This document shows, in pieces, positions 45,940 through 57,115 of a stretch of 64,000 nucleotides of DNA. A model generated the notes under the pieces. That model was not told the DNA's origin. It saw only the letters and a list, made by a program, of their open reading frames with translations, and did not search any database. A program made the position numbers and the translations under genes. The stretch is from positions 681,001-745,000 of the forward strand of contig NZ_CP062006.1 of assembly GCF_017487345.1 (NCBI RefSeq), read 5' to 3'. Origin of the DNA: Brevundimonas pondensis (GTDB lineage: Bacteria > Pseudomonadota > Alphaproteobacteria > Caulobacterales > Caulobacteraceae). Position 1 is the first letter of the stretch. Every line of letters starts with the position of its first letter.

Positions 45940-46467
45940 ATGGTTCGACAGTTCAACGCCGTGGACGAGGTCCGCAAGCATCCCGGCATCGCCGCTGGCG
46001 TGGTCGCCGTTCTGGCGGGCGTCGGTCTGGCGGCTCTGCTGCTGAACCAGCGCAGCGGCCCCACACGGTATGAGCGTATCCGGGAACGGGTCGATCCGCG
46101 CGGTTGGTTTGACGCCGAGGCTCTGCGTCATCGCTTTGACGACATCGCGCGTGGCGTTCGTCACGGCGCCGAAGACCTGACGCATCGCGCCGCCGATCTG
46201 GGCGGCTATGCGGGCGAGCGTGCGGAACGGTTCGGCCATGACGCGCGCGCGCAGGCGGAGCATTGGCTGCAACGTTCGCGCAAGAAGACCCGCAAGCCGA
46301 TGAAGCGCTACGCCAAACAGGCGCGCCGCTACGCTGAGGACGCCGGAGACTTCGCCCGTGATCACGCCAAGGAGGGCGGGGCCTTGCTGGCGGTGGCCAC
46401 CATTGCCGCCGCCATCGGCGCTGCGGCCTTGGAAAGCCGACGCAAGGGCGACTTCGGCAAACTGTGA
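45940..46467 (+). CDS. Membrane-anchored basic helical protein, YtxH-like
   Basis: A 175-residue protein from ATG 45940 with AGAGG upstream. One N-terminal membrane helix (GIAAGVVAVLAGVGLAALLL) is followed by a long charged helix with many Arg, His and Ala (RERVDPRGWFDAEALRHRFDD), and a second hydrophobic helix (GALLAVATIAAAIGAAAL) near the C-terminus. The architecture resembles YtxH or ElaB-type stress proteins, though I cannot confirm a family. A possible EcfG-type promoter precedes it and a strong terminator follows. Confidence 0.7.
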   Translation: MVRQFNAVDEVRKHPGIAAGVVAVLAGVGLAALLLNQRSGPTRYERIRERVDPRGWFDAEALRHRFDDIARGVRHGAEDLTHRAADLGGYAGERAERFGHDARAQAEHWLQRSRKKTRKPMKRYAKQARRYAEDAGDFARDHAKEGGALLAVATIAAAIGAAALESRRKGDFGKL

Positions 46468-46490
46468 CGCTTTTGGAAAATTCATGCGGA

Positions 46491-46515
46491 AAAGGGGGCT
46501 TTGAGCCCCCTTTTT
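46491..46515 (+). terminator. Rho-independent terminator
   Basis: A 10-bp stem AAAGGGGGCT/AGCCCCCTTT (46491-46500 with 46504-46513) is followed by more T residues. It ends the gene at 45940-46467. Confidence 0.88.
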
Positions 46516-46551
46516 ATTGCTGCAAGTGCGAAGGTGGGTTAGGTGCGGCGC

Positions 46552-48441
<1,890 letters not shown>

Positions 48442-48539
48442 ACGCTGTTCAGGTTCCGTAACGGCATCTTGCGCTGCGCTGAAAGCGGCGCATCCTCTGC
48501 GACAACGACCGCATACTGACGGTCGAGGGAGGAACACCG

Positions 48540-50342
48540 ATGTCTCGTCTTCTTCGCGGAGCCGCCGTGGCGGCTCTGACTTTGGCTGCTGTCTCGGCCG
48601 CCGACGCCGCCGGGGCCCAGACCTACAACCGCCTGGTCGTCTTCGGCGACAGCCTGTCTGACAACGGCAACCTCTATCTGGCGACCGGCGGCACGACCCC
48701 GACCTCGCCGCCCTACTATCAGGGGCGTTTCTCGAATGGCCCGGTCTTCACCGAGCGACTGGGCTTCACCTTGACCAATTTCATGGGGCCGGTGACCGGC
48801 AACATCAACTACGCCTTTGGCGGTGCGCGCACCGACAGCCAGGCCTCGCCGCCGGGAATGCGGGTGCAACTGGCCCAGTATCAGGGACGTGGCGGCGTGT
48901 TCGGGGCCAATGACCTGGTCAGCATTCTGGGCGGCGCCAACAACATCTTCCAGGGGCTGCCGGCGGCGGGCGCCTCGTCCAACCCGCAGGGCAGCATTGC
49001 GCCCGTCTCGCTGGCGGCGGCGGCTGACATCAACTTCATCGTCGGCAATGTAGCCCAGGCGGGGGCTGGGACCATCCTGGTCACCAATCTGCCCAAGCTC
49101 AGCCTGACGCCGCAATTCCGCGCCACGCCGGCCGCACCTCTGGCCGACTACGCCGTGACCACCTTCAACGGCGCCCTGTTGACGGGCCTGAACACGACGG
49201 CGGCGGCGCGACCGGGCACGAACATCATCATGATGGATCTGTTCAAGGTCGGGGACGTCATCGCCGCCAATCCCACAGCCTTCGGGGTGAGTAACGTCAC
49301 CCAGCCCTGTTTCAACGGGGTCACGGTCTGCGCCAATCCCAACGACTACTTCTACTGGGACGGGGTCCATCCGACCGCCGCCGGTCATGCCGTGATGGCG
49401 CGCCTGGCCAACGATTATCTCTATTACGGCGACCTGGGCTCGCAGACGGCGGTGCTGGGCGAGACGGCCTGGCGTCACCGCGAGGACGCGTTGGATGGCT
49501 CGACCGCCAGCCTGTCGGGCCGCGACGCCTGGACGGCGGGGACGGCGATCTCGGTCGCGGCCCTGGTCGACCGGACCAAGACCGACGCGCGCGGCGCCAT
49601 CGGCGAGGCGACCTCTGACGGCTACGGCGTGCGCATTGCCCTGGAGTCCGGCACCGAGACGATGAAGTTCGGCCTGGCGGGGAGCTATCGCAATGCGGAC
49701 GTCGATGCCGGCGCTCTGAATGTCGATCTGGACAGCTTCGGCCTCGATATCTACGGCGGCTGGCGCTCGGGCGATCTGTTCGTCAACGCAGCGGCGGGCG
49801 TGGCCCAGGACGACTTCAACGACATCAGCCGCCTGACCTCTCTGGCGCCCATCGTCCATACCGGCTCGACCCGCGGCGTCTCGACCGGGGCGCGCCTGCA
49901 GGGGGGGATGTGGTTCGACATGGGCGGCGTCGCTGTGTCCCCGCGCGCCGCCGTGGCCTGGATCAACAGCGACGTGGACGGCTTCGTCGAGCAGGGACCG
50001 GCCGCGCAGTACGCCTATCAGGACCGCTCGGTCCAGGGCGCGACCGCCGAGATCGCCCTGCGCGCCGAGGGCGGGATCGACCGCTTCCATTTCTTCGCCG
50101 AGGGCGGCTATCGCGACAGCCTCAGCGACGACAGCGACCCGGTTCGCACCGGTATCGCCGGCAACCCGGCCCAGGTTCTGGCGCGGAACGTCGATCAACC
50201 CTGGGGTGGTCAGTTCCTGGCCTCGGCGGGCATCGAAGGCACGGTGATGGACCGCCTGAAGGTCTCCATCGGCTACAAGGGCCGGTTCGGTGATCAGGCC
50301 GATAGCCACATGGGCGTGGTCCAACTGACCCTGCCGCTGTAA
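48540..50342 (+). CDS. Autotransporter GDSL esterase/lipase
   Basis: A 600-residue type V secreted enzyme with signal peptide (MSRLLRGAAVAALTLAA...). The SGNH hydrolase passenger has block I VVFGDSLSDNGN (Ser38), the Gly block GGARTDS, the Asn block (ILGGANN) and the Asp-x-x-His in WDGVHPTAAGH. From about residue 310 the sequence is an autotransporter beta-barrel (repeated amphipathic strands). It ends VVQLTLPL with Leu rather than the usual Phe or Trp. The EstA-like enzyme should sit on the cell surface. GAGGGAGGA precedes the ATG. Confidence 0.92.
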   Translation: MSRLLRGAAVAALTLAAVSAADAAGAQTYNRLVVFGDSLSDNGNLYLATGGTTPTSPPYYQGRFSNGPVFTERLGFTLTNFMGPVTGNINYAFGGARTDSQASPPGMRVQLAQYQGRGGVFGANDLVSILGGANNIFQGLPAAGASSNPQGSIAPVSLAAAADINFIVGNVAQAGAGTILVTNLPKLSLTPQFRATPAAPLADYAVTTFNGALLTGLNTTAAARPGTNIIMMDLFKVGDVIAANPTAFGVSNVTQPCFNGVTVCANPNDYFYWDGVHPTAAGHAVMARLANDYLYYGDLGSQTAVLGETAWRHREDALDGSTASLSGRDAWTAGTAISVAALVDRTKTDARGAIGEATSDGYGVRIALESGTETMKFGLAGSYRNADVDAGALNVDLDSFGLDIYGGWRSGDLFVNAAAGVAQDDFNDISRLTSLAPIVHTGSTRGVSTGARLQGGMWFDMGGVAVSPRAAVAWINSDVDGFVEQGPAAQYAYQDRSVQGATAEIALRAEGGIDRFHFFAEGGYRDSLSDDSDPVRTGIAGNPAQVLARNVDQPWGGQFLASAGIEGTVMDRLKVSIGYKGRFGDQADSHMGVVQLTLPL

Positions 50343-50361
50343 GGCGTTCCCAAGACAGGGG

Positions 50362-50400
50362 AGGGGCCGCGCGGCGCAGGTCGCGCGGCCCCTTTCGTTT
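50362..50400 (+). terminator. Terminator after the autotransporter gene
   Basis: A perfect 12-bp stem AGGGGCCGCGCG/CGCGCGGCCCCT (50362-50373 with 50382-50393) is followed by TTCGTTT. Confidence 0.8.
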
Positions 50401-50595
50401 GGGGTGGGGCGCCCGGGTTCCCGCCGTGCGACGCCTTGTCGCCCCGTGCGCGCCCCATTCACGTCCCGGTGTGATGGCAAAAGGCGACCAACCCCGGCCG
50501 TCGGCGACTGTTTTTCCGCCATCTGCGCTGCCTGTTTCGCGTGATCATGACGGCCCTCCCGCTCGCAGTTTGAGCGCCAGGAGTGCAGTTTCAGT

Positions 50596-51216
50596 ATGCG
50601 TTTTCTTCCTCCGGCCGTGAGGCCGCTTGCGATCCGTTTCGGCCAGACCAGCGTCGTCGCCGCCACCGCCGTTCTCGCCATGGCTGGCGCCCCTCTGGGC
50701 GCCGCCGGTCCTGTGCCCGACAAGGTCGAGGATCTGTCCGCCCCCGCCACGCCGCCTGTGCAGGCCGTGGCCAAGCCGGCGGGGCCCGTCACCCGACAGG
50801 TCCTGTTTGAAGCCCCGGTGAAGGGCTATCGCATCAACTCCGCCTTTGGTTTGCGCAAGCTGGCGATCGAGGCCAAGGCGCGCGCCCACAAGGGCGTGGA
50901 TATCGCCGCGCCCAAGGGCACAAGCGTCTATACGACCGCCGAGGGGCGTGTGGTCCGCGCCGGATTCCAGGCGGGCGGATATGGCAACTTCATCGAGGTC
51001 AAGCACCCCAACGGCCTGAGCAGCGTCTACGGTCACCTCAGCCGCATTGACGTGCATACGGGGCAGGAAGTCGTCTCGGGCGAGCGGATCGGCCTGGTCG
51101 GTTCAACGGGCTATTCGACCGGTCCGCACCTGCATTTTGAGGTGCGTCGCAACGGCGGCCAGGTGAACCCGACCAAGGTCGTCGGCCAGTCCTTCGCCGT
51201 GAAGGTCAGCGCCTGA
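50596..51216 (+). CDS. M23 family metallopeptidase (LytM-type)
   Basis: A 206-residue exported peptidoglycan endopeptidase. After a signal or anchor helix (VVAATAVLAMAG) the LytM domain has zinc ligands His98 and Asp102 in HKGVDIA and His180 in GPHLHFEV, with His147 (YGHLS) and His178 as catalytic residues. All are present, so it should be active rather than an EnvC-like activator. No coiled coil, so this is a short stand-alone form. AGGAG lies 12 bases before the ATG. Confidence 0.93.
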   Translation: MRFLPPAVRPLAIRFGQTSVVAATAVLAMAGAPLGAAGPVPDKVEDLSAPATPPVQAVAKPAGPVTRQVLFEAPVKGYRINSAFGLRKLAIEAKARAHKGVDIAAPKGTSVYTTAEGRVVRAGFQAGGYGNFIEVKHPNGLSSVYGHLSRIDVHTGQEVVSGERIGLVGSTGYSTGPHLHFEVRRNGGQVNPTKVVGQSFAVKVSA

Positions 51217-51316
51217 CAGGGCAGGCACGGATGATGACTGATCTGTAATGTAAAATGGCCTTTCCATTGACCGCCTCCCGCCGCTAGGATTCGTCCATCG
51301 ACGAATGGGGGACGCC

Positions 51317-52285
51317 ATGGACGCGGCGCTGACGCTGGACGGAATCAGCAAGAGATACGGCGGCTTTCAGGCTGTCTCGGATCTGAGCTTTCAGGTCGAG
51401 AAGGGCATGATCTGCGGTTTTCTCGGTCCCAATGGCGCGGGCAAGACCTCGACTCTGCGCATGATCCTGGGTCTGCAACCCGCCACCTCGGGCAGGATCG
51501 ACATCCTCGGCGCGGACGACGGGCGCAAGGTTCGCGACCGGATCGGCTTTCTTCCCGAGGAGCGCGGCCTCTACAAGAAGATGACGCCGGTCGACGCCAT
51601 CGCCTTCTTCGGCGGGTTGAAGGGGCTGCCCGCAGCTGAAGGCCGCAAGCGCGCCCGCGACATGCTGGAGCAGATGGGCCTCGGCGACGCGCAAAAGAAG
51701 AAGATGAAGGACCTGTCCAAGGGGATGGCCCAGAAGGTCCAGCTGATCGCCTCGGTGGTGCATCGCCCCGAGTTCGTGATCCTGGACGAGCCGTTTTCCG
51801 GCCTCGACCCGATGAACCAGCAGGGGCTGGAGGCCATGATCCGCGCCCTGGCCGCCGACGGCGCGACCGTCCTGTTCTCGACCCATGTCATGCAGCACGC
51901 CGAGCGCCTGTGCGACAAGGTCGTGCTTCTGGCGCGCGGCAAGAAGGCGTTCGAGGGCACGGTGGATCAGGCCCGTGCGACCTCGCCGCGCTTCCTTGAA
52001 CTGGAGGGGGCGCTGGACCCCTCGGCCGTTTCCGCCCTGCCGGGCGTGTCGGGCGTCGAGGTGCTGCACGACCATGACGGCGCGCGCACGATACGGGCCG
52101 GCCTGGCCCAGGGTGCGGGCGGGCAGGAGGCGCTGAAGTCGGCCTTTCTGAGCGGACTGGACGTGCGTCGCTTCCAGATCAAGGAGCCGACCCTGCATGA
52201 CGCCTTCATCGCCCTGACCGGAGATCACCCGGACGAAGACCAGAGCGTCGCCCGCGATGGACACAAGGCGGAGGCCGTCCGATGA
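51317..52285 (+). CDS. ABC transporter ATP-binding protein, NatA-like
   Basis: A 322-residue ATPase; ATG 51317 is favoured over ATG 51305 because GGGGGA lies 4 bases before it. Walker A is GPNGAGKT, the signature is LSKGMAQKVQL (a degenerate LSGGQ), Walker B is FVILDEPFSGLDP and the switch His is in FSTHVM. The DUF4162 C-terminal extension is present. It overlaps the permease gene by 4 bp and powers it. The NatA/NatB type exports sodium or other toxic compounds; the substrate is not certain here. Confidence 0.93.
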   Translation: MDAALTLDGISKRYGGFQAVSDLSFQVEKGMICGFLGPNGAGKTSTLRMILGLQPATSGRIDILGADDGRKVRDRIGFLPEERGLYKKMTPVDAIAFFGGLKGLPAAEGRKRARDMLEQMGLGDAQKKKMKDLSKGMAQKVQLIASVVHRPEFVILDEPFSGLDPMNQQGLEAMIRALAADGATVLFSTHVMQHAERLCDKVVLLARGKKAFEGTVDQARATSPRFLELEGALDPSAVSALPGVSGVEVLHDHDGARTIRAGLAQGAGGQEALKSAFLSGLDVRRFQIKEPTLHDAFIALTGDHPDEDQSVARDGHKAEAVR

Positions 52286-53727
52286 ACCGCATCCTTCTGA
52301 TCGCTCGACGCGAATTCATGGCCTATGCCAAGACGGTCGGCTTCTGGCTGTCGCTGTTGGCCTTCCCCCTGTTCGGGGCTCTGGGCGGCGCCATTCCCAT
52401 TCTGATGAAGAGCGCCGAGCCGGTGCGTCAGGTCGCCCTGGTGGACGAGGCTCCGGCCGGGTCGGGCGTGGCCGCCGCCGTGCGTCAGGCGCTGGAGACG
52501 GAACAGCAGAAGGGTGACATCAGCGCCCTGCGCATGGCCGCCATTCCCGAGGCGGGCGTCGAGGGGGGCAACCGCGTGCGTCAGGTCGCTGAGACCGAAG
52601 GCTTCGAGGCTGGAGTCGCCGCCCTGAAGCGCGAGGCTCCCCGCGCCGGCGCCGCCTTCGACATGCCCAGGCGCAGCCTGACCCTGGTCGCGCCGCCCGC
52701 CGAGATTGCGGCCGCTGCGCCCGGCGAGGCGCGCGACGCGCTGGCGCGTCGCTACGTCAGCGACGATGCGCCGGAGGGGCGGAAACTGAGCGCCGTCGTC
52801 TTCCTGACCGAGGCGAGCGGCCAGCCCGCCGCCCGCATCTGGACAGCTCGCGCCACTGACGACGCGGTCGAGGACGCCGTGCGCGACGCCCTGAAGGACG
52901 CCAACCGTCATCGCGTCTTCACCTCCAGCGGCATCGACCCCGCTGTGGTGGCCCAGACGGACCGCTTCCGTCCCGATCTGTCCGTTTTCTCGCCCAAGGC
53001 GCGCTCGGGCGGCGAGGTCTCCTTCCGCGACAAGCTGCCGACGGTGGTCGGTCTGGCGGTCGGCTTCATCCTTTGGTCGCTGATCATCACCGGCGCCTCC
53101 ATCCTGCTGAACAGCGTCATGGAGGAGAAATCGAACAAGATCCTGGAGGTTCTGCTGTCCTCGGCATCGGCCACAGAAATCCTGACGGGCAAGGTGCTGG
53201 GCGTGGCCCTGCTGACCCTGACGGTGCTGTTGGCCTGGGGGGGGCTGGGCGGCATCGGCTTGCTGGCGGCGGCGCCGGACGTGGCGCGCGACATCGGTTC
53301 GGTGCTGCTGAGCAATGGTCTGCTGATCTACTTCCTGCTGTTCATGGTCGGCGGATACCTGATGTACGCGGTGCTGTTCGCCGCCATTGGCGCCTTTTGC
53401 GATACGCCGCGCGACGCCCAGACCCTGATGGGGCCGATCATGATGGTTCTGATCGTGCCGCTGCTTGTCATGCAGATGGCGATCCGCACGCCGGATGCGA
53501 CGGTGGTCAAGGTGATGAGTTTGATCCCGCCCTTCACCCCCTTTGTCATGGCGGCGCGGGCGCCCAGCGGCCCGCCGTTGATCGAGATCATCGGTGCTCT
53601 GATCGGCATGTTCGCCTTCGCGGCGCTGATGATCTGGATCGCGGGCCGGGCTTTCCGCGCCGGCGCCCTGTCGGACGTCAAGCTGAACTGGAAGACCTTC
53701 CTCGGCGCCGTGCGCGGCGGTCGCTGA
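52282..53727 (+). CDS. ABC-2 type permease, NatB-like
   Basis: A 481-residue permease with one N-terminal membrane helix (VGFWLSLLAFPLFGALG), a large extracytoplasmic domain (residues about 45-255) and five to six C-terminal helices. The segment MEEKSNKILEVLLSSASATEILTGK (in parts) is the ABC-2 coupling signature. It is translated with the ATPase by a 4-bp overlap and together they form a full exporter. Confidence 0.93.
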   Translation: MNRILLIARREFMAYAKTVGFWLSLLAFPLFGALGGAIPILMKSAEPVRQVALVDEAPAGSGVAAAVRQALETEQQKGDISALRMAAIPEAGVEGGNRVRQVAETEGFEAGVAALKREAPRAGAAFDMPRRSLTLVAPPAEIAAAAPGEARDALARRYVSDDAPEGRKLSAVVFLTEASGQPAARIWTARATDDAVEDAVRDALKDANRHRVFTSSGIDPAVVAQTDRFRPDLSVFSPKARSGGEVSFRDKLPTVVGLAVGFILWSLIITGASILLNSVMEEKSNKILEVLLSSASATEILTGKVLGVALLTLTVLLAWGGLGGIGLLAAAPDVARDIGSVLLSNGLLIYFLLFMVGGYLMYAVLFAAIGAFCDTPRDAQTLMGPIMMVLIVPLLVMQMAIRTPDATVVKVMSLIPPFTPFVMAARAPSGPPLIEIIGALIGMFAFAALMIWIAGRAFRAGALSDVKLNWKTFLGAVRGGR

Positions 53728-54073
53728 GTCCAGGCAGCCGTAGTGCAAGAAGCCTTCTCTCCCTTGCAGGACAAGGACCTTCGGAAGGCGCTGTCGCCCT
53801 TTGGCTGCTTCAGCGCCGCCGCCCGCCTCGCTGACGCGGCGGGCGGTGGAAGGGGAGCTGGCGGGTGGGGTCAGGCGAGCATGCCGTTTCCTTCTCCCCT
53901 TGAGGCAGAAGAGCGCCGACCTCCGCGACCCGTCGTCGCGCACGCAACTTTGACTGTTCTCAATCGGTTTCATCCCGGTAAAATGGCGGTGAAAGCCTTG
54001 CCGTGGCGGCCCTGCGCCCCCAGATTGAGGCTTCCAGCCCCAAGGAAAACCCCTCACCGACGCAGGAGCGCCG
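53728..54073. repeat. Intergenic region with decayed dispersed repeats
   Basis: No gene is seen. It contains half-copies of the CCTTCTCCC-type repeat (53753-53776 and 53890-53911) and a GCCGCCCGCC...GGCGGGCGG hairpin between them at about 53820-53850. The last 60 bp are the leader of the antiporter gene. Confidence 0.5.
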
Positions 54074-55300
54074 ATGCCGCACAGCCTGATTGCCACCCTG
54101 GTCGGAGGCTTCGTCCTCGCCTTCGTGTTCGGCATGTTGGCCAATCGGCTGAAGCTGTCCCCCCTGGTCGGCTATCTGGTCGCCGGGGTGGCGGTCGGCC
54201 CCTATACGGGCGGCTTCGTCGCCGACACCGAGCTGGCGCCCCAGCTGGCCGAGATCGGCGTCATCCTGCTGATGTTCGGGGTCGGGCTGCACTTCTCGCT
54301 GGCGGACCTGATGAAGGTGCGCAAGGTGGCCATCCCCGGCGCCTTGGTCCAGATCGGCGCCGCCACCGTCCTGGGCTGGGTTCTGGGGCGCTTCCTGCTT
54401 GGTCTTGGCGACGTTGAGGCCCTGCTGCTGGGTTTCTCGCTGTCGGTGGCCTCGACCGTGGTGCTGCTGCGGGCGCTGGAAGAGCGCAAGCAGCTCAAGA
54501 GCGACGCCGGCCGCATCGCCATGGGCTGGCTGATCGTCGAGGATCTGGTGATCGTCATCGCCCTGGTCATGCTGCCCCTGCTGATCATTCAGCCGGGTGA
54601 AACGCTGAGCGGCGCAGAACTGGCCAAGTCCATCGGCTGGACCCTGGTCAAGGTCGCCGGTTTCGTCGGCGTCATGCTGGTCGTCGGCGCCAAGGTCCTG
54701 CCCTGGGTGCTGGTGCGGATCGCCCATACCAAGTCGCGTGAACTCTTCACCCTGGGCGTGCTGGCCATCGCCCTGGGCATCGCCTGGGTCGCCTACTACC
54801 TGTTCCACTCCTTCGCGCTCGGCGCCTTCCTGGCGGGTCTGGTGCTGAACAGCTCGCCGCTAGGGCATAATGCGGCCGAACGGTCGCTGCCGCTGCGGGA
54901 CGCCTTCGCCGTCCTCTTCTTCGTCTCGGTCGGCATGTTGTTCGACCCCATGATCCTGGTGCGCGAGCCCCTGGCGGTTCTGGGTGTCCTGGGCATCGTC
55001 ATCGTCGGCAAGTCGGTGGCGGCCCTGGCTATCACCACGGCCTTCAAGCTGGATCGCCCGACCAGCCTGACCGTCGCCGCCAGCCTGGCCCAGATCGGGG
55101 AGTTCTCCTTCATCCTGGCCGCCATCTCGGTGTCCCTGGGCGCCATGAGCCGCGAGACCCACGACCTGATCCTGGCCGCGGCCCTGCTGTCGATCTCGCT
55201 CAATCCCTTCGTCTTCGCCTTGATCGACCGGATGGGCGGGCGGGTCGTGGTCCCGCCCAAGAAGGAAGAGCCCAAGGCGACCCTGGCCGACGTCATGTAA
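54074..55300 (+). CDS. CPA2 cation:proton antiporter without RCK domain
   Basis: A 408-residue membrane protein with about 12 helices. It matches the membrane half of KefB/YbaL-type antiporters: LSPLVGYLVAGVAVGP, LAEIGVILLMFGVGLHFS, the GWLIVEDLVIV motif with the transport Asp, and LAQIGEFSFILA. Family members usually carry a C-terminal TrkA-N (RCK) nucleotide-binding domain of about 150 residues. Here the protein stops shortly after the last helix (PPKKEEPKATLADVM), so ligand gating is absent or done in trans. Confidence 0.9.
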   Translation: MPHSLIATLVGGFVLAFVFGMLANRLKLSPLVGYLVAGVAVGPYTGGFVADTELAPQLAEIGVILLMFGVGLHFSLADLMKVRKVAIPGALVQIGAATVLGWVLGRFLLGLGDVEALLLGFSLSVASTVVLLRALEERKQLKSDAGRIAMGWLIVEDLVIVIALVMLPLLIIQPGETLSGAELAKSIGWTLVKVAGFVGVMLVVGAKVLPWVLVRIAHTKSRELFTLGVLAIALGIAWVAYYLFHSFALGAFLAGLVLNSSPLGHNAAERSLPLRDAFAVLFFVSVGMLFDPMILVREPLAVLGVLGIVIVGKSVAALAITTAFKLDRPTSLTVAASLAQIGEFSFILAAISVSLGAMSRETHDLILAAALLSISLNPFVFALIDRMGGRVVVPPKKEEPKATLADVM

Positions 55301-55305
55301 AGAAA

Positions 55306-55337
55306 AAGAGGCCCGGAGATCGCTCTCCGGGCCTCTT
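55306..55337. terminator. Bidirectional terminator between antiporter and PhoH genes
   Basis: A perfect 14-bp stem (55306-55319 with 55324-55337) has a TCGC loop and A-rich left flank, so it can end transcription from both convergent genes. Confidence 0.88.
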
Positions 55338-55362
55338 CGCATCCGCGTCCTGACAGGGGGGC

Positions 55363-56127
55363 TTACAGGACGCCGATCATGCTCGCGACCAGGGGGTGGC
55401 GCACGATGTCGCGTTCAGCCAGACGGACCACAGCGATTTCGGGCACAGCCTCCAGCCGCTCGGCGATGTCCGACAGGCCCGAGACGCCGGGCAGCAGGTC
55501 CGATTGATGCGGGTCGCCGGTCACCACCATGGTCGAGTGCCAGCCCAGCCGGGTCAGCAGCATCTTCAACTGGACGTAGGTGCAGTTCTGCGCCTCATCC
55601 ACGACGATGAAGGCGTTGTTCAACGTGCGGCCGCGCATGTAGCCGATGGGGGCGATCTCGATCAGACCCTCGGCCATCAGGGCCTTGACCCGCTTCATGC
55701 TGAGACGGTCGGACAGGGCGTCGTATAGGGGGCGCAGATAGGGGGCCAGCTTGTCCTCCATGTCGCCGGGCAGAAAACCGATCGACTCCCCGGCCTCGAC
55801 GGCGGGGCGGCTGAGGACGATGCGCCCGACCTTGCCCGCCTCCAGCGCCTCGACCGCCTTGGCCACGGCCAGATAGGTCTTGCCGGTGCCCGCCGGACCC
55901 AGGGCCAGAACGAGATTGTGGGCATCGACGGCGTCCATCAGTTCGGCCTGACCGTCTGACTTGGGCTTGAGCGTCTTCAGATAGGCCTGGTCGCGTTCGT
56001 CGTTGGAGGGATAGGGCGACCAGCCGTTGCGCGGCGGCAAACGCCGAACCTTGGCGTCCTGCAGGAACTCCCGCGAATCCAGCACGCCTTCGCGAACCTG
56101 ATGCTTGATGGCCGAACGCTTCGTCAT
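55363..56127 (-). CDS. PhoH family ATPase
   Basis: A 254-residue P-loop ATPase. Walker A is GPAGTGKT (residues 77-84), Walker B is FIVVDEAQN, with GESIGFLPGDMEDKL and VVTGDPHQSDL as further family motifs. PhoH-like proteins are linked to RNA metabolism and phosphate stress, sometimes as helicases. This short form lacks an N-terminal PIN domain, so it is the PhoH-core type rather than PhoH2 or PhoL. GGAGG precedes the ATG. Confidence 0.93.
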   Translation of the reverse strand: MTKRSAIKHQVREGVLDSREFLQDAKVRRLPPRNGWSPYPSNDERDQAYLKTLKPKSDGQAELMDAVDAHNLVLALGPAGTGKTYLAVAKAVEALEAGKVGRIVLSRPAVEAGESIGFLPGDMEDKLAPYLRPLYDALSDRLSMKRVKALMAEGLIEIAPIGYMRGRTLNNAFIVVDEAQNCTYVQLKMLLTRLGWHSTMVVTGDPHQSDLLPGVSGLSDIAERLEAVPEIAVVRLAERDIVRHPLVASMIGVL

Positions 56128-56438
56128 GAACGCCTCCAGGGCATGAAAAAAGGCGCGCCCGGCAGGGACACGCCTTGGTCGTCGGTGGGGGAGGAGGGAG
56201 CCGGAGCCATGCGGCGGCCGCCCGGATCAGCTGCAGGATCGTCGCCGCAGCAGAGGCGTCGTCCCGGAACCGGTCGCGAACACGCCATGCGCATTCTCCA
56301 GCATCTGACCGGACCGGGCTTGATCCGGCTTCGGATCCGGGGCCGAAATGGCGACCACGAATCGCATCAACAATTTGATGCTAACGTAGTTTATGAAGGC
56401 TTAAAGCCATCATTTTCTGAAACATAGGCGGTGTTCGG
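56128..56438. other. 311-bp intergenic region between divergent phoH-like and carbonic anhydrase genes
   Basis: No gene is seen. The phoH side is GC-rich; the last 80 bp are A+T-rich and probably hold the promoter of the gamma carbonic anhydrase gene. A perfect 7-bp palindrome GCATCAA/TTGATGC (56364-56370 with 56375-56381) with a CAAT centre could be an operator. Confidence 0.45.
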
Positions 56439-56969
56439 ATGAGTGTTTACAGTCTTGGCGACAGCAAGCCGCAGCTTCCGCCGGAAGGCGAATACTGGAT
56501 CGCGCCAAATGCAACGGTCCTAGGGAATGTGATTCTGCATCCCGGCGCCAGCATCTGGTTCAACACGGTTTTGCGAGGGGACAATGATCCCATTGTGATC
56601 GGTCGCGACAGCAATATTCAGGACGGCAGCATCCTGCATACGGATGTGGGGTCGCCGCTGACGATCGGCGAGGGGGTCACCGTAGGGCACAAGGCCATGC
56701 TGCATGGCTGCGCCATTGGCGACAACAGCCTGGTGGGAATCGGGGCGGTGATCCTGAACGGGGCGAAGATCGGGAAGAATTGTCTGATCGGCGCCAACGC
56801 CCTGATCACCGAGGGCAAGGTCATTCCCGACAACTCCCTGGTCATGGGCCAGCCCGGCAAGGTGGTGCGGGAACTGGACGCGGGACAGGTCGAGGCCCTG
56901 CGGATTTCGGCGCAGCACTATGTCCAGAATTGGCGGCGGTATGTGCAGGATCTGACGCTGCTTCGCTGA
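56439..56969 (+). CDS. Gamma carbonic anhydrase family protein
   Basis: A 176-residue left-handed beta-helix protein built on hexapeptide repeats ([17 protein letters not shown], in parts). The three metal His are His67, His84 and His89 ([14 protein letters not shown]), each from a neighbouring subunit pair in the trimer. It lacks the acidic loop of the archaeal Cam enzyme and so belongs to the CamH or YrdA-like group, in which carbonic anhydrase activity varies. Cytoplasmic. Confidence 0.93.
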   Translation: MSVYSLGDSKPQLPPEGEYWIAPNATVLGNVILHPGASIWFNTVLRGDNDPIVIGRDSNIQDGSILHTDVGSPLTIGEGVTVGHKAMLHGCAIGDNSLVGIGAVILNGAKIGKNCLIGANALITEGKVIPDNSLVMGQPGKVVRELDAGQVEALRISAQHYVQNWRRYVQDLTLLR

Positions 56970-57115
56970 AGCGCGATGCTTCAGCTTGGGACAGTCGGCG
57001 GCTCCATCCCTGACGACTGTCCTGAAAACGGGTGATTCCTGCTGGATTTTCAGGTGATCGAAGCGGCCTGCGACTTGCACAGGTCCGGCCAAGATCAATG
57101 CAGGAGTCCGGGCCC

